A stretch of 14,344 bases of DNA from JAWWBG01 sp033721095 (GCA_033721095.1 JAWWBG010000047.1:1-14344), one strand, 5' to 3'. Shown: positions 6,182 through 13,850, counted from the first letter of the stretch. The notes: a model not told the origin generated them from the letters alone. Program-made: numbers and translations.

Positions 6182-7691
6182 GGTAGCCCCCGCCGCCGTG
6201 CGCCTCGTCGAGCGCGGCACGATCCACCTGGTACTGCGGCGTGCGCGGCAACTCGTCGACGAAGACCACGTCCTTGGGCTTCTTGTAGCTGGCGATCAGC
6301 GACTTGCAGTGCTCGATGAGCTCGTCCTCGGTGACCTCGCTGTCGCCGTCGCGCACGACAATCGCCCGAACGTTCTGCCCCCACGTGGGATCGGGGACCC
6401 CGATGACGGCGGCTTCCCTGATCCCCGGGTGCTTGACCAGCGCGGCCTCGACCTCGGCGGGATAGATGTTCTCGGCGGCCGACTTGATGAGGGTCGTGCG
6501 CGGCGCCACGAAGGTGACCTGGCCGTCCTCGTCACGGACGCCCAGATCGTTGGTGCGGTGCCAGCCGTGGCGGTGGCGTCTGGCGGTTTCCTCGTCATCG
6601 CCGAGGTAGCCGGTCATCACGATCGGTCCGCGCACACAGATCTCGCCGACCTCGCCGACGGGAAGCTCGTTGCCGTCCTCGTCCATGATGCGGACCTGCG
6701 CAACGGGGACGGTGCGGCCGGCGGGCATCCCGCTGTCGGACAGCGCCGCCAGGGTCGCGAGGCCGGTGACCTCGGTCTGGCCGTAGCCACCCGGCTTGCT
6801 GATCCACGGCGTCTTCTGGTTCGCGATCGCGTTGTCGAAGCCCTCGATGCCCATCCGCATCGTGACGAGGCTCGACAGGTCGAAGCGGCCGTCCTTGTTC
6901 AACTCGCCGATCTGCTGGGCGGTCGGGTGGAGGAGGAATGCGCCGGTGCACTTCTCGGCCTCGATCAGCCGGCACATCTCCTCGGCGTCGGACCGGCGGA
7001 CGAAGACGTTGCGACCGCCGTGGAGGAAGGTGGCCATCGTGGTCATGAACGTCGCAACGTGGAACAGCGGGCCGGCGTTCAGGTAGCGGTAGTGATGGTC
7101 GATCTGCTGGACCTGGCTGATGACCAGGCCTTGCGCAATGAGGCCGTCGTGCGACAGCAGCGCGCCGCGAGGCGTGCCCTCGAACGCGGCGGTATCGAGC
7201 ATGAGGACGGGGCCAGCGGGATCGATCGGCAGCTCGTGGTCCGTCGGATCCGCGGCCGCCAGCAGTTCCTCGTACTCGCCGTCCAGGACGTTGATCCAAC
7301 GGGCCTCGATCCCCGTGGCGTCGCGGGCCGCGCGGACGGCCTCGCCGATCTCCTCGTCCTGCCACAGCACGACCGTTGGCCGGGTGCGCCCCAACGTCCC
7401 GGCGAACTCGTCGGCGCTGGCGCGCCAGTTGGCTGGGTGGAACACCGCACCGAGCCGCGCACACGCCAGGAGCCCCTCCAGAAGCCGGTGGCAGTTCTGG
7501 GCCAGCCAGCTGACGCGGTCGCCTGCACCGACGCCGGACTCGGCCAGCAGGTTGGCCAGGCGCCCCACCCGCTCGTCGAACGCGGCGTAGGTGTGCCGGT
7601 TGTCACCACAGACGAGCGCCTCGACCTTCGGCCGCGAGCGGCCGTGCTCGCGGAGGACATCCGCAAGCGTGAGGCTGTGCAGCAGGTCCAC
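6171..7691 (-). CDS. Divergent AMP-binding acyl-CoA synthetase-like protein (ANL superfamily), 506 aa
   Basis: The fold is that of FadD-type acyl-CoA ligases, which make acyl-AMP and then acyl-CoA. Conserved parts are the GYGQTEVTG region (302-310), Asp382 in HRTNDLG, Arg398 and hinge region IKSAAENIYPAEVE (402-415). Two key elements are altered. The P-loop, usually TSGTTG-x-PKG, reads TAAFEGTPRG (167-176), and the C-terminal adenylation Lys is Gln488 (LPRTPQYQ, where families have LPRT-x-x-GK). Activity is therefore uncertain; it could be a CoA-handling or thioesterification half-reaction protein, or a divergent but active subfamily. Start GTG 7691 lies 2 nt after the DUF35 stop with AAGGA upstream; ATG 7718, inside the DUF35 gene, is less likely. 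It is the last gene of the minus-strand run. Confidence 0.85.
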   Translation of the reverse strand: MDLLHSLTLADVLREHGRSRPKVEALVCGDNRHTYAAFDERVGRLANLLAESGVGAGDRVSWLAQNCHRLLEGLLACARLGAVFHPANWRASADEFAGTLGRTRPTVVLWQDEEIGEAVRAARDATGIEARWINVLDGEYEELLAAADPTDHELPIDPAGPVLMLDTAAFEGTPRGALLSHDGLIAQGLVISQVQQIDHHYRYLNAGPLFHVATFMTTMATFLHGGRNVFVRRSDAEEMCRLIEAEKCTGAFLLHPTAQQIGELNKDGRFDLSSLVTMRMGIEGFDNAIANQKTPWISKPGGYGQTEVTGLATLAALSDSGMPAGRTVPVAQVRIMDEDGNELPVGEVGEICVRGPIVMTGYLGDDEETARRHRHGWHRTNDLGVRDEDGQVTFVAPRTTLIKSAAENIYPAEVEAALVKHPGIREAAVIGVPDPTWGQNVRAIVVRDGDSEVTEDELIEHCKSLIASYKKPKDVVFVDELPRTPQYQVDRAALDEAHGGGGYPGL

Positions 7692-7693
7692 GT

Positions 7694-8134
7694 TCAGTCG
7701 TCCTTCACCGGGACCCATCGGGGCAGCGTCGCCTCACCGAGGTCCTCGAACGTGACGCGGACCGGGGTGCCGATCGCGAGGTCGTCGGGGTCGACGGAGT
7801 TGATCGCCGCGCCGGGTTCGGCGATCACGTTGCCGACCATCCGCAGGGTCGGGTCCTCGTCCAGCTCGATGACAGCGACCGGGTAGGGAGCGAACTCGTT
7901 GTAGGCCGGGAGGACCGGTGGATGGACAACGACCCACGACCAGATCGTTCCCGTCCCGGCCGCGTCGACCCAGGCGTGGTCGAGCGAGTTGCAGCGCGGG
8001 CACATCGGTCGGGGCGGGAACCGCAGACGTCCGCAGTCGGTGCACTGCTGGAGGGTCAGGCGGCGGTCACGGCAAGCCTCCCAGAACGGCGCCGAGTGCG
8101 TGTCCTCGTCGGGCAGCAGCAGGTTGGCCTCCAT
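7694..8134 (-). CDS. DUF35 OB-fold zinc-ribbon protein (thiolase partner), 146 aa
   Basis: A small protein with an N-terminal rubredoxin-like zinc ribbon and a C-terminal OB fold. The four Cys ligands are C31, C34, C45 and C48 (CTDCG and CPRCN), followed by the OB domain from about residue 55. Proteins of this kind bind the CoA part of the substrate and form complexes with thiolase-superfamily enzymes, as in the Ltp2-ChsH2(DUF35) steroid aldolase. Its ATG overlaps the TGA of the upstream thiolase-like gene by one base (TGATG), with no separate ribosome site. This implies coupled, roughly equal production and supports a physical complex with that protein. Confidence 0.92.
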   Translation of the reverse strand: MEANLLLPDEDTHSAPFWEACRDRRLTLQQCTDCGRLRFPPRPMCPRCNSLDHAWVDAAGTGTIWSWVVVHPPVLPAYNEFAPYPVAVIELDEDPTLRMVGNVIAEPGAAINSVDPDDLAIGTPVRVTFEDLGEATLPRWVPVKDD

Positions 8135-9279
8135 CAGGCGGCCGTGAGCAGGAGGGCGCTGGTGGGGACGCCCTCGCCGGAGGTGACCAGGCAGGTCTCG
8201 GCGCCCTCGACCTGCGAGGTCGACGTACCGCGGACCTGGCGCACGCCCTCCACGATCAGGTTGAGGCCGTGGACGTAGGCCTCCGACATGCCGCCTCCGG
8301 ACGTGTTGGTCGGCAGCGCTCCGCCGAGGTCGAGATTGCCGTCATCGGTGAACGGCCCGCCCTCGCCGCGCTTCACGAACCCGTAGCCCTCGAGGCTCAG
8401 GAGGATCAGCGGGCTGAACGCGTCGTAGATCTGCGCGACGTCGACGTCGGCGGGACCAATGTCCGCGTTGGCCCACAGGCGCTTCGCTGCCGCCCATGCT
8501 GGCCCGTGCAATGGATCATCGCCGTGGAAGTTGGTCATCGTCTGGTGCTGGGCGTTCAGCCCCTGCGCGTACGCGTGGACGAGCACGGGCGACTGCGAGA
8601 GGTCCTTCGCCCGATCGGCTCCGGTGATCACGACAGCCAGCGCCCCGTCGGTCTCGAGGCAGTTGTCGAACAGGCACAGCGGCTCACTGATCATCCGACT
8701 GGCGAAGTAGTCGTCCCGGGTCATGGGCTTGGCGTGCATCATGGCGTTCGGGTTGCGGTTTGCGTGCGCCCGGAAGGCCATCGCGACGTTGCAGAGGTGG
8801 TCGCGCGTCGCGCCGTACTCGTGGATGTACCGGCGGGTGAGCATCGCGATCTCGTCGACGGGCCGGAGCAGCCCGAAGGGCCGCGACCACTGGGCCGGTC
8901 CTTCGATCCGCTGGGCCACCTGTGCCCACGGCCGGCTGGTGCGGGCGCCGCGTTTTCGTGCCCGCCATGCGACCGCGACCTCACACTGCCCGGATGCCAC
9001 TGCCATCGCCGCCTGTCCGACCACGGCGCACGCCGCTCCCCCGCCGTACCCCACCTGGGAGAACCAGGTCACGTCCCCCATCCCGAGGTTCCGTGCGACC
9101 TCGACCTCCATGTTGGGCTCCATCGTGAACGAGCTCAGCCCATCCACCTCGGCAGCCTCCAACCCCGCATCGCCAAGGGCCGCCTTGATGGCCCGCACCG
9201 CCAGCATCAACTCCGACTGGTCGCTGGACTTCGAGAACTCCGTCTGCCCAATCCCCACGATGGCCGTCGCGTCCTTCAT
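8134..9279 (-). CDS. Thiolase-superfamily protein, Ltp2/SCP2-thiolase type, probable retro-aldolase, 381 aa
   Basis: Resembles non-specific lipid-transfer/SCP2-type thiolases (MKDATAIVGIGQTEF start, GYGGGAACAVV with Cys84, YDAFSPL, NTSGGGMSEAY). In Claisen thiolases the regions HDCF and SKGHP carry catalytic His; here they read YDAF (Tyr285) and SEAY (Tyr335), and the last Cys region reads TSGEG. The same His-to-Tyr change is known in Ltp2, which cleaves a steroid side-chain CoA thioester by retro-aldol reaction together with a DUF35 protein. Aldolase rather than thiolase activity is therefore inferred. Start ATG 9279 is preferred, although its ribosome site is weak; a TTG at 9321 would only add 14 unrelated residues. 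A 148-bp gap separates it from the upstream synthetase gene, so a separate promoter is possible. Confidence 0.9.
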   Translation of the reverse strand: MKDATAIVGIGQTEFSKSSDQSELMLAVRAIKAALGDAGLEAAEVDGLSSFTMEPNMEVEVARNLGMGDVTWFSQVGYGGGAACAVVGQAAMAVASGQCEVAVAWRARKRGARTSRPWAQVAQRIEGPAQWSRPFGLLRPVDEIAMLTRRYIHEYGATRDHLCNVAMAFRAHANRNPNAMMHAKPMTRDDYFASRMISEPLCLFDNCLETDGALAVVITGADRAKDLSQSPVLVHAYAQGLNAQHQTMTNFHGDDPLHGPAWAAAKRLWANADIGPADVDVAQIYDAFSPLILLSLEGYGFVKRGEGGPFTDDGNLDLGGALPTNTSGGGMSEAYVHGLNLIVEGVRQVRGTSTSQVEGAETCLVTSGEGVPTSALLLTAA

Positions 9280-9427
9280 GAAGAGATCCGAGGAACGGAG
9301 CCGAGGTGGGAGTGCGACCAACGCATTCGACCAAGGGAGGGCGATGGGGAGTGCGCGACGCAGCGACTACATGCACCGGAGCGAAGTCGCGTGCTTCCCA
9401 TCGGCCTCCCGCTCCAGATCACGAGCA
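9280..9427. other. 148-bp gap between synthetase and thiolase-like genes, with a direct repeat
   Basis: No gene was found here. CGACCAA occurs at 9315-9321 and 9328-9334, a direct repeat with 13-bp period (TTGGTCG when read toward the thiolase-like gene). It could be an activator site or chance. No convincing -10/-35 pair was recognised. Confidence 0.3.
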
Positions 9428-11536
9428 TCACCGAGGCACAACCAACGCGTCCAACGCCACGACTCCCGACGGCCCCACCAGCAGCGGGTTGATGTCCAGC
9501 TCCGCGACGCAATCTGCCAGCTCCATCGCCATCCGCTCGACCCCCATGATGACATCGACGAGCGCTTCGAGGTCTGCAGGCTCTCCGCCGCGCACGCCCT
9601 CGAGCAGCGGGAACCCCTTCACCTCGCGGATCATCCGGTGGGCCTCGTCGCGGTCGAACGGCGGGACGCGGAACGTGACGTCCTCGAGAACCTCGACGAA
9701 CACGCCGCCGAGCCCGAACATCACGACCGGGCCGAACAGGTCGTCGGTCGCGATGCCCACGACCGTCTCGACGCCGCCGCTGGCCATCTCGGCGACGAGG
9801 ACGCCCTCGAGCACGGCCTCGGGCGCGACCTCGGCGGCTCGGCCAAACAAGGCGGCAGCCACGTCGCCGGCGTCCTCGATGCCCACGCCGACGCGGACGA
9901 GCCCGAGCTCGGACTTGTGGCCGAGGTCCGGCGACACGGCCTTGAGGACAACCGGCCGACCGATCTCGCGGGCTGCGGCAGCAGCCTCCTCGGCCGTGGC
10001 GGCCAGCACCTCCCGCCCGACGGGCACGCCGTACCGGGCGATGATGTTCTTCGAGGCCACCTCGGACAGCGCCGACCGGGACCCGATGACCTCCCGCACC
10101 TCGGCGGCAGCGGGCGACACCTCGGCCGACGACGCAAACGGCGACGAGTACCGCTGCTGGAAGCCGTGCCAGTCGAACCAGGCACGCACGGCGTTGACGC
10201 AGTTGGCGAACGTCCGAAACACCGGCACCTGGCTGTTGAGGAGGATGTCCTTGTAGGCCTCGTCCTCGGAATCCGGCGAGCCCCAGATGACGCAGATCGG
10301 CTTGTCGGTCCGCTTGCTGGCGGCCACCAGGTCCTTGGCCAGCTGGAGGCTCATCGAGTGCACGGCCCCGGTGATCGGGCAGATCACCACGTCGACGTTC
10401 GGGTCATCGAGAATGGCGTCGAGGATGATCGGTCCCTTCACCGCATCGCCGGACGGCGGCCCACCGGAGTCGACCGGGTTCGAGACCCGCAGGTAGTCGG
10501 GGATGACCTCCCGGAGCTTGTCCTGGGTGGCTGGCTCCAGGTCCGGCAACGACAGGCCCGCTGCCGCCGCCATGTCCGCCATGTGGGCGCCGGTCCCTCC
10601 CGAGATCGCGTAGATGCAGACGCCATCGCCCTTTGGCGGCGAGGGACAGCGCGCGAACAGCGCGGCCGTGTCGGTGAGCTCATCGAGCCCGTCGACGCGC
10701 GTGATCCCGTACTGGCGGAAGGCCGCCGAGATGACCTCGTCGGATCCCGTGAGGTGGCCGGTGTGCGCCTTGGCCATCGACTGGCCCTCGTCGGTGCGGC
10801 CGACCTTGACGGCCACGATCGGCACGCCGTTGCGCGCGGCCTCGTCGGCGGCGAGCAGCAGCGACCGACCATCCTTGAAGCCCTCGATGTAGGCGGCGAT
10901 GGCACCGACGTCCTCCTGGCGCGAGAACCAGGACGCGAAATCGGCGAACTCGAGGTCCACCTCGTTGCCGGTCGGTGCCCAGTGGGACAGCTTGATGCCC
11001 AGCTGCTGGGCCTGGAAGACCGGCCGTCCCTGGTGCCCCGACTGGGTGATCAGGGCGATGGCCTTGCCCGGGAGGTCTTCGCGGAACAGCTCGAACGCGT
11101 TGAGGTTGGTGTTGGGGCCGAGGACGCGCAGGTCGCTGGCGGCGATCAGCTCGGCCAGGTCTGCTTCTCGTTGCTCGCCATCGTCGCCGACCTCGGCGAA
11201 GCCGGCCGCGAACACGACGCCGAACCTCGCGCCAGCGGCGATCGCGTCCGGGAGGACCTCGATGGGATCGCCGACGAGGAAGCAGACGAGGTCGACCGGC
11301 TCGGGCAGGTCGGCCATCGTCGCGAAGCACGGCAGGCCGTCGACCGTGTCGCGGTTGGGGTTGACCGGGAAGATCGTCGCGCCGGCGTGCTCCGCCCAGC
11401 GCCGGATCTTGATGGTCATCGCGGTGTTGGGCCGCTTGGGCGTGTCCGATGCGCCAACGATGGCCACGGTGCGAGGCTGGAAGAACGTGTCGAGGTCGAG
11501 ATCGCGCAATGCGATGGGTCGCCCGCTGACGTCCAC
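9428..11536 (-). CDS. NDP-forming acyl-CoA synthetase, fused alpha-beta type, 702 aa
   Basis: Predicted to interconvert an acid, CoA and ATP with acyl-CoA, ADP and phosphate through a phosphohistidine. Domain order: CoA-binding Rossmann domain (about 14-145, with TVAIVGAS at 23-30), succinyl-CoA-ligase-like domains (about 155-460) with the phosphate-accepting His258 in KAHTGHLTGSD, then a C-terminal ATP-grasp domain (about 480-702; VVLKAVSPDLGHKSE, MFGLGGVFVEVLEDV, ELDINPLL). The length fits the fused form. Its substrate could be acetate, propionate or a larger acid. Start GTG 11536 is the only usable start in frame, with a weak ribosome site; homologues often begin nearer the first domain, so the true start is somewhat uncertain. 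A perfect 20-bp palindrome lies 26 bp upstream. Confidence 0.92.
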   Translation of the reverse strand: MDVSGRPIALRDLDLDTFFQPRTVAIVGASDTPKRPNTAMTIKIRRWAEHAGATIFPVNPNRDTVDGLPCFATMADLPEPVDLVCFLVGDPIEVLPDAIAAGARFGVVFAAGFAEVGDDGEQREADLAELIAASDLRVLGPNTNLNAFELFREDLPGKAIALITQSGHQGRPVFQAQQLGIKLSHWAPTGNEVDLEFADFASWFSRQEDVGAIAAYIEGFKDGRSLLLAADEAARNGVPIVAVKVGRTDEGQSMAKAHTGHLTGSDEVISAAFRQYGITRVDGLDELTDTAALFARCPSPPKGDGVCIYAISGGTGAHMADMAAAAGLSLPDLEPATQDKLREVIPDYLRVSNPVDSGGPPSGDAVKGPIILDAILDDPNVDVVICPITGAVHSMSLQLAKDLVAASKRTDKPICVIWGSPDSEDEAYKDILLNSQVPVFRTFANCVNAVRAWFDWHGFQQRYSSPFASSAEVSPAAAEVREVIGSRSALSEVASKNIIARYGVPVGREVLAATAEEAAAAAREIGRPVVLKAVSPDLGHKSELGLVRVGVGIEDAGDVAAALFGRAAEVAPEAVLEGVLVAEMASGGVETVVGIATDDLFGPVVMFGLGGVFVEVLEDVTFRVPPFDRDEAHRMIREVKGFPLLEGVRGGEPADLEALVDVIMGVERMAMELADCVAELDINPLLVGPSGVVALDALVVPR

Positions 11537-11562
11537 TTGAACCGAGATGGGCCCGCTCCATT

Positions 11563-11582
11563 CCCTGACGCGCGCGTCAGGG
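11563..11582. promoter_or_regulatory. Perfect 20-bp palindrome, candidate repressor operator 1
   Basis: CCCTGACGCGCGCGTCAGGG is its own reverse complement. It sits in the 66-bp gap between the Calx-beta gene and the NDP-forming synthetase, 26 bp before the GTG. A nearly identical element stands upstream of the PaaK-like gene at 13797-13814. Repetition in two intergenic regions argues for a true regulator site, likely of a TetR-type repressor not encoded here. Confidence 0.7.
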
Positions 11583-11602
11583 TACTCGTGTGGACGCGCC
11601 CA

Positions 11603-12373
11603 TCAGTCCTTGATGCGCCCGCGCCACGCGAGCCAGACGACGCCGCCGGCGAGGACAACGAATCCGAGGAAGAGCCACCGGAACAGGGCGCCCAACGCGA
11701 GACCACCGTCGTTGGTGTCCTCGGCCACAAGGGGCGACGATGGGCGCGTCGGGACGGGGACCGCACTTTCCGATGGCGTGATGACCTCGGACGGGTCGAC
11801 CGACGGCTCCGGAGGCGGAGTCGCCGCGACGGTCTGGGTGGGTGAGGGTGAAGGCGATGGGCTCGAGGACGGACTCGGTGACGGGCTTGGTGACGGACTC
11901 GGGGAGGGTGGAGGGTCTGGCGAGGGGACGGTCCCGGTCTCGAGGATCGTGACCACCAGTGGCGACTCCTTGGTGTGCGAGACCTCGTAGTCGCCGTCGA
12001 ACTCGCACCCCTGCGGATCCCGCAGGTACAGCGAGAACGTTTCGTCGTCCTCGAGACTGGGTGAGGCCGTCGTCCTGATCTGGAACTCACGCGAAGGCTG
12101 GGCGCCGGTGAAGCTCACCCGTTGGTTCAGGGCCACGTAGTCCTCCCCGGCCGTGGCAGGAGCTGGACCGGGTCCGTCCTGGCTCGTGACCGTGACCGAG
12201 GAACTGCCAACGGCGCCATCTCGGCTCACTGTCACGGTGACCGTCTCGCCCTCCTCGACCATCGACGAGTTCACGGAAACGCTGAACGAATGACAGGCCG
12301 CGTCAGCCGGGAACGCGAGCACGATCAAGGTCACGAGGACAAGCGCGAGGACCGCAGCGGTGCGAGCGCGCAT
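11603..12373 (-). CDS. Secreted, membrane-anchored Calx-beta domain protein with Ser-Pro stalk, 256 aa
   Basis: Signal peptide at residues 1-25 (MRAR, hydrophobic core, FPADA). The single Calx-beta-like domain (about 28-146) has the typical EEGETVTVTVSR, TAGEDYV, EDDETFSLYLRDP and VVTILE strands; acidic residues may bind calcium. Cys27 and Cys123 may form a disulfide. Residues 150-178 are nearly pure Ser-Pro, with further Pro/Ser-rich sequence to about 215, acting as a stiff wall-crossing stalk. A membrane helix (about 226-250) then a basic tail (RGRIKD) gives an outside-facing protein; there is no LPxTG motif. Start ATG 12373 has GGAG 5 nt upstream; a TTG at 12397 is less likely. It sits oddly among CoA-metabolism genes; binding or surface function is unknown. 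Confidence 0.87.
   Translation of the reverse strand: MRARTAAVLALVLVTLIVLAFPADAACHSFSVSVNSSMVEEGETVTVTVSRDGAVGSSSVTVTSQDGPGPAPATAGEDYVALNQRVSFTGAQPSREFQIRTTASPSLEDDETFSLYLRDPQGCEFDGDYEVSHTKESPLVVTILETGTVPSPDPPPSPSPSPSPSPSPSSSPSPSPSPTQTVAATPPPEPSVDPSEVITPSESAVPVPTRPSSPLVAEDTNDGGLALGALFRWLFLGFVVLAGGVVWLAWRGRIKD
11840..11926 (-). repeat. Ser-Pro codon repeat (stalk)
   Basis: About 87 bp of Ser-Pro dipeptide codons inside the Calx-beta protein gene (residues 150-178). On the plus strand it shows as GGTGACGG-CTTGG-like near-repeats. Serine codons alternate between TCN and AGY, so the peptide repeat is conserved more than the DNA repeat, which suggests selection on the protein. Confidence 0.8.
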
Positions 12374-12438
12374 CGAGACTCCGGGTTGCTGCCACAAGTC
12401 TTGCGCCCGACGGCGGTCGTGTCAGGCAACCACCCCGA

Positions 12439-13788
12439 TCACTCCTCGACGACGCGGGTTGCCTTGTAGCCGGCCCGCGGCAGGGAGTCGCGCTCGAGAG
12501 CCTCGACCGCCACGGTGACACCGAGGGCATCGGACAACTGGCTGGAGGCCTCGGCGCCGACCGCGGCCAGATCGGTGACGTCCGGGTTCGCCTCGACACG
12601 AACGACCAACGGTGCCGTCGACTCCGTCGGGCGAACGACGACGTACTCGAGACTGGGCTCGCGCACGGTCTTGACCCGCCGCAGGGCCCGTTCGAGGTCC
12701 TGGAGCATGATCGAGACGCCCTGGGTGCGCAGCAGGTCCTTCATCCGGCCGCCCCACCAGCCGCGCAGGTGCGTCTCGCCGCACGGGCATGGGGAACGGT
12801 CGATCCTGACGGCCTCCTCGAGGTCGTAGCGGACCAGGAAGTTGTCCTTGCCGAGCGTCGTGATGACGAAGTTGCCCCACTGGCCGTCGGGCACCTCCTC
12901 ACCCGTGTCGGGGTCGACGGCCTGGATGACCGCGAAGTCCTCGCAGACGTGGCCGCCGTTCACCTCGCCGCAGGCCGAACCGAGATACGCCATCGCCTCC
13001 GCACCGGCCGTCATCAGTGGGAGGATCCCGTCCTTGGTGATCGGCGGGTTCTTCGACATGTCCAGCCCGGCCGAGGGCAGGTCGATGTCGTTCTTGTTCG
13101 CGACCTCGATGAACCGGCCCGTGGCGAAGCCCATGAAGGGCCGGTCGGGCGTGATCCGCTGCCAGAACTCGAGGGTCTTCAGTGCCGACTCGTCGGTCTC
13201 GGGCGGTTCGGCCCAGACGCACAGACAGCCCATGTGCTCGTAGACCGACGTGTTCATGATCCCGCCGGCATACAGGTACGCGGGGTGGGCGTGGGTGAGG
13301 ATCATTCCCGGCCGGATCCCCTGCCGCCAGAACATCCGCGCACCGGCCTCGAGGTCCACGAGCAGGTCGTGACGCGTCCAGAGGATCGTGGTCGGAGTTC
13401 CCGTGGTCCCGGTCGAGGTTCCGATGCGGATGTTGTCGCGCAGGTCGGTGCCGCGGTAGTCGCCGACGGGCGGGTGGTCGGCCTCGGAGTCGCGCAACTC
13501 CTGCTTGACGGTCAGGGGGATCCGGTTGAGGTCGTCGACCCCCTTGACGTCATCTGGCCCCTCGATGCCGGCCTCGGCGAGCTTGCGGGCGAAGAACGGG
13601 ATCGGTCGTTCGAGCGCGGTCCGCGTCAGCTCGCGGACCCGCTCGTCCTGGAGGGCACGCAGCTCGTCGCGCGACATCGTCTGCGTGGCCTCGTCGTAGA
13701 ACGCACGGTCGTGGTCGAGGAACGACTCGGATGAGGATCGTCGGAGCGTGTGGTTGGGCAGGTTCGCGTTGACGAACTCGGAGGCCAT
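12439..13788 (-). CDS. Phenylacetate-CoA ligase (PaaK)-family AMP-forming ligase, 449 aa
   Basis: Predicted to activate a carboxylic acid, perhaps an aromatic or cyclic one, to its CoA thioester using ATP. The P-loop is intact: TSTGTTGTPT at 124-133. Other family marks are the RYDLEE region (320-325), the CPCGETH segment (334-340), the hinge GRMKDLLRTQGVSI (347-360), and the C-terminal Lys442 (RAGYKA). The length fits the family. Unlike the divergent ligase at 6171-7691, every catalytic element is present. Start ATG 13788 has AGGA 7 nt upstream; these SD bases are part of the palindrome at 13797-13814, so a bound repressor would also hide the ribosome site. It lies 62 bp after the class II aldolase gene. 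Its substrate is unknown. Confidence 0.92.
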   Translation of the reverse strand: MASEFVNANLPNHTLRRSSSESFLDHDRAFYDEATQTMSRDELRALQDERVRELTRTALERPIPFFARKLAEAGIEGPDDVKGVDDLNRIPLTVKQELRDSEADHPPVGDYRGTDLRDNIRIGTSTGTTGTPTTILWTRHDLLVDLEAGARMFWRQGIRPGMILTHAHPAYLYAGGIMNTSVYEHMGCLCVWAEPPETDESALKTLEFWQRITPDRPFMGFATGRFIEVANKNDIDLPSAGLDMSKNPPITKDGILPLMTAGAEAMAYLGSACGEVNGGHVCEDFAVIQAVDPDTGEEVPDGQWGNFVITTLGKDNFLVRYDLEEAVRIDRSPCPCGETHLRGWWGGRMKDLLRTQGVSIMLQDLERALRRVKTVREPSLEYVVVRPTESTAPLVVRVEANPDVTDLAAVGAEASSQLSDALGVTVAVEALERDSLPRAGYKATRVVEE

Positions 13789-13796
13789 CCACGTTT

Positions 13797-13814
13797 CCTG
13801 ACACGCGCGTCAGG
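13797..13814. promoter_or_regulatory. Near-perfect 18-bp palindrome, candidate repressor operator 2
   Basis: CCTGACACGCGCGTCAGG differs from the core of the 11563-11582 palindrome at one base, and its two halves pair except at one position. It lies 8 bp upstream of the PaaK-like start and overlaps the ribosome-binding bases. The same GTCAGGGT flank follows at both sites. It probably brings this ligase and the NDP-forming synthetase under one regulator. Confidence 0.7.
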
Positions 13815-13850
13815 GTCAGGCTACTCGGGACGCCGCGGCGATCGGGCGGG

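Noticed and set aside
5820..7886. A 688-residue plus-strand open frame
   Set aside because: It begins out of frame within the epoxide-hydrolase-like gene and then runs antisense to the FadD-like ligase; no recognisable domain.
8723..11845. A 1040-residue plus-strand open frame
   Set aside because: It lies antisense to the thiolase-like and NDP-forming synthetase genes, has Arg/His/Asp-rich composition typical of the reverse frame of high-GC genes, and shows no domain; the minus-strand genes have clear catalytic motifs.
12406..12426. A third copy of the CCTGAC-N6-GTCAGG operator before the Calx-beta gene
   Set aside because: Only the CGTGTCAGG half matches; the other half-like CCCGAC gives a 21-bp rather than 18-bp span, so it is at most a half-site.
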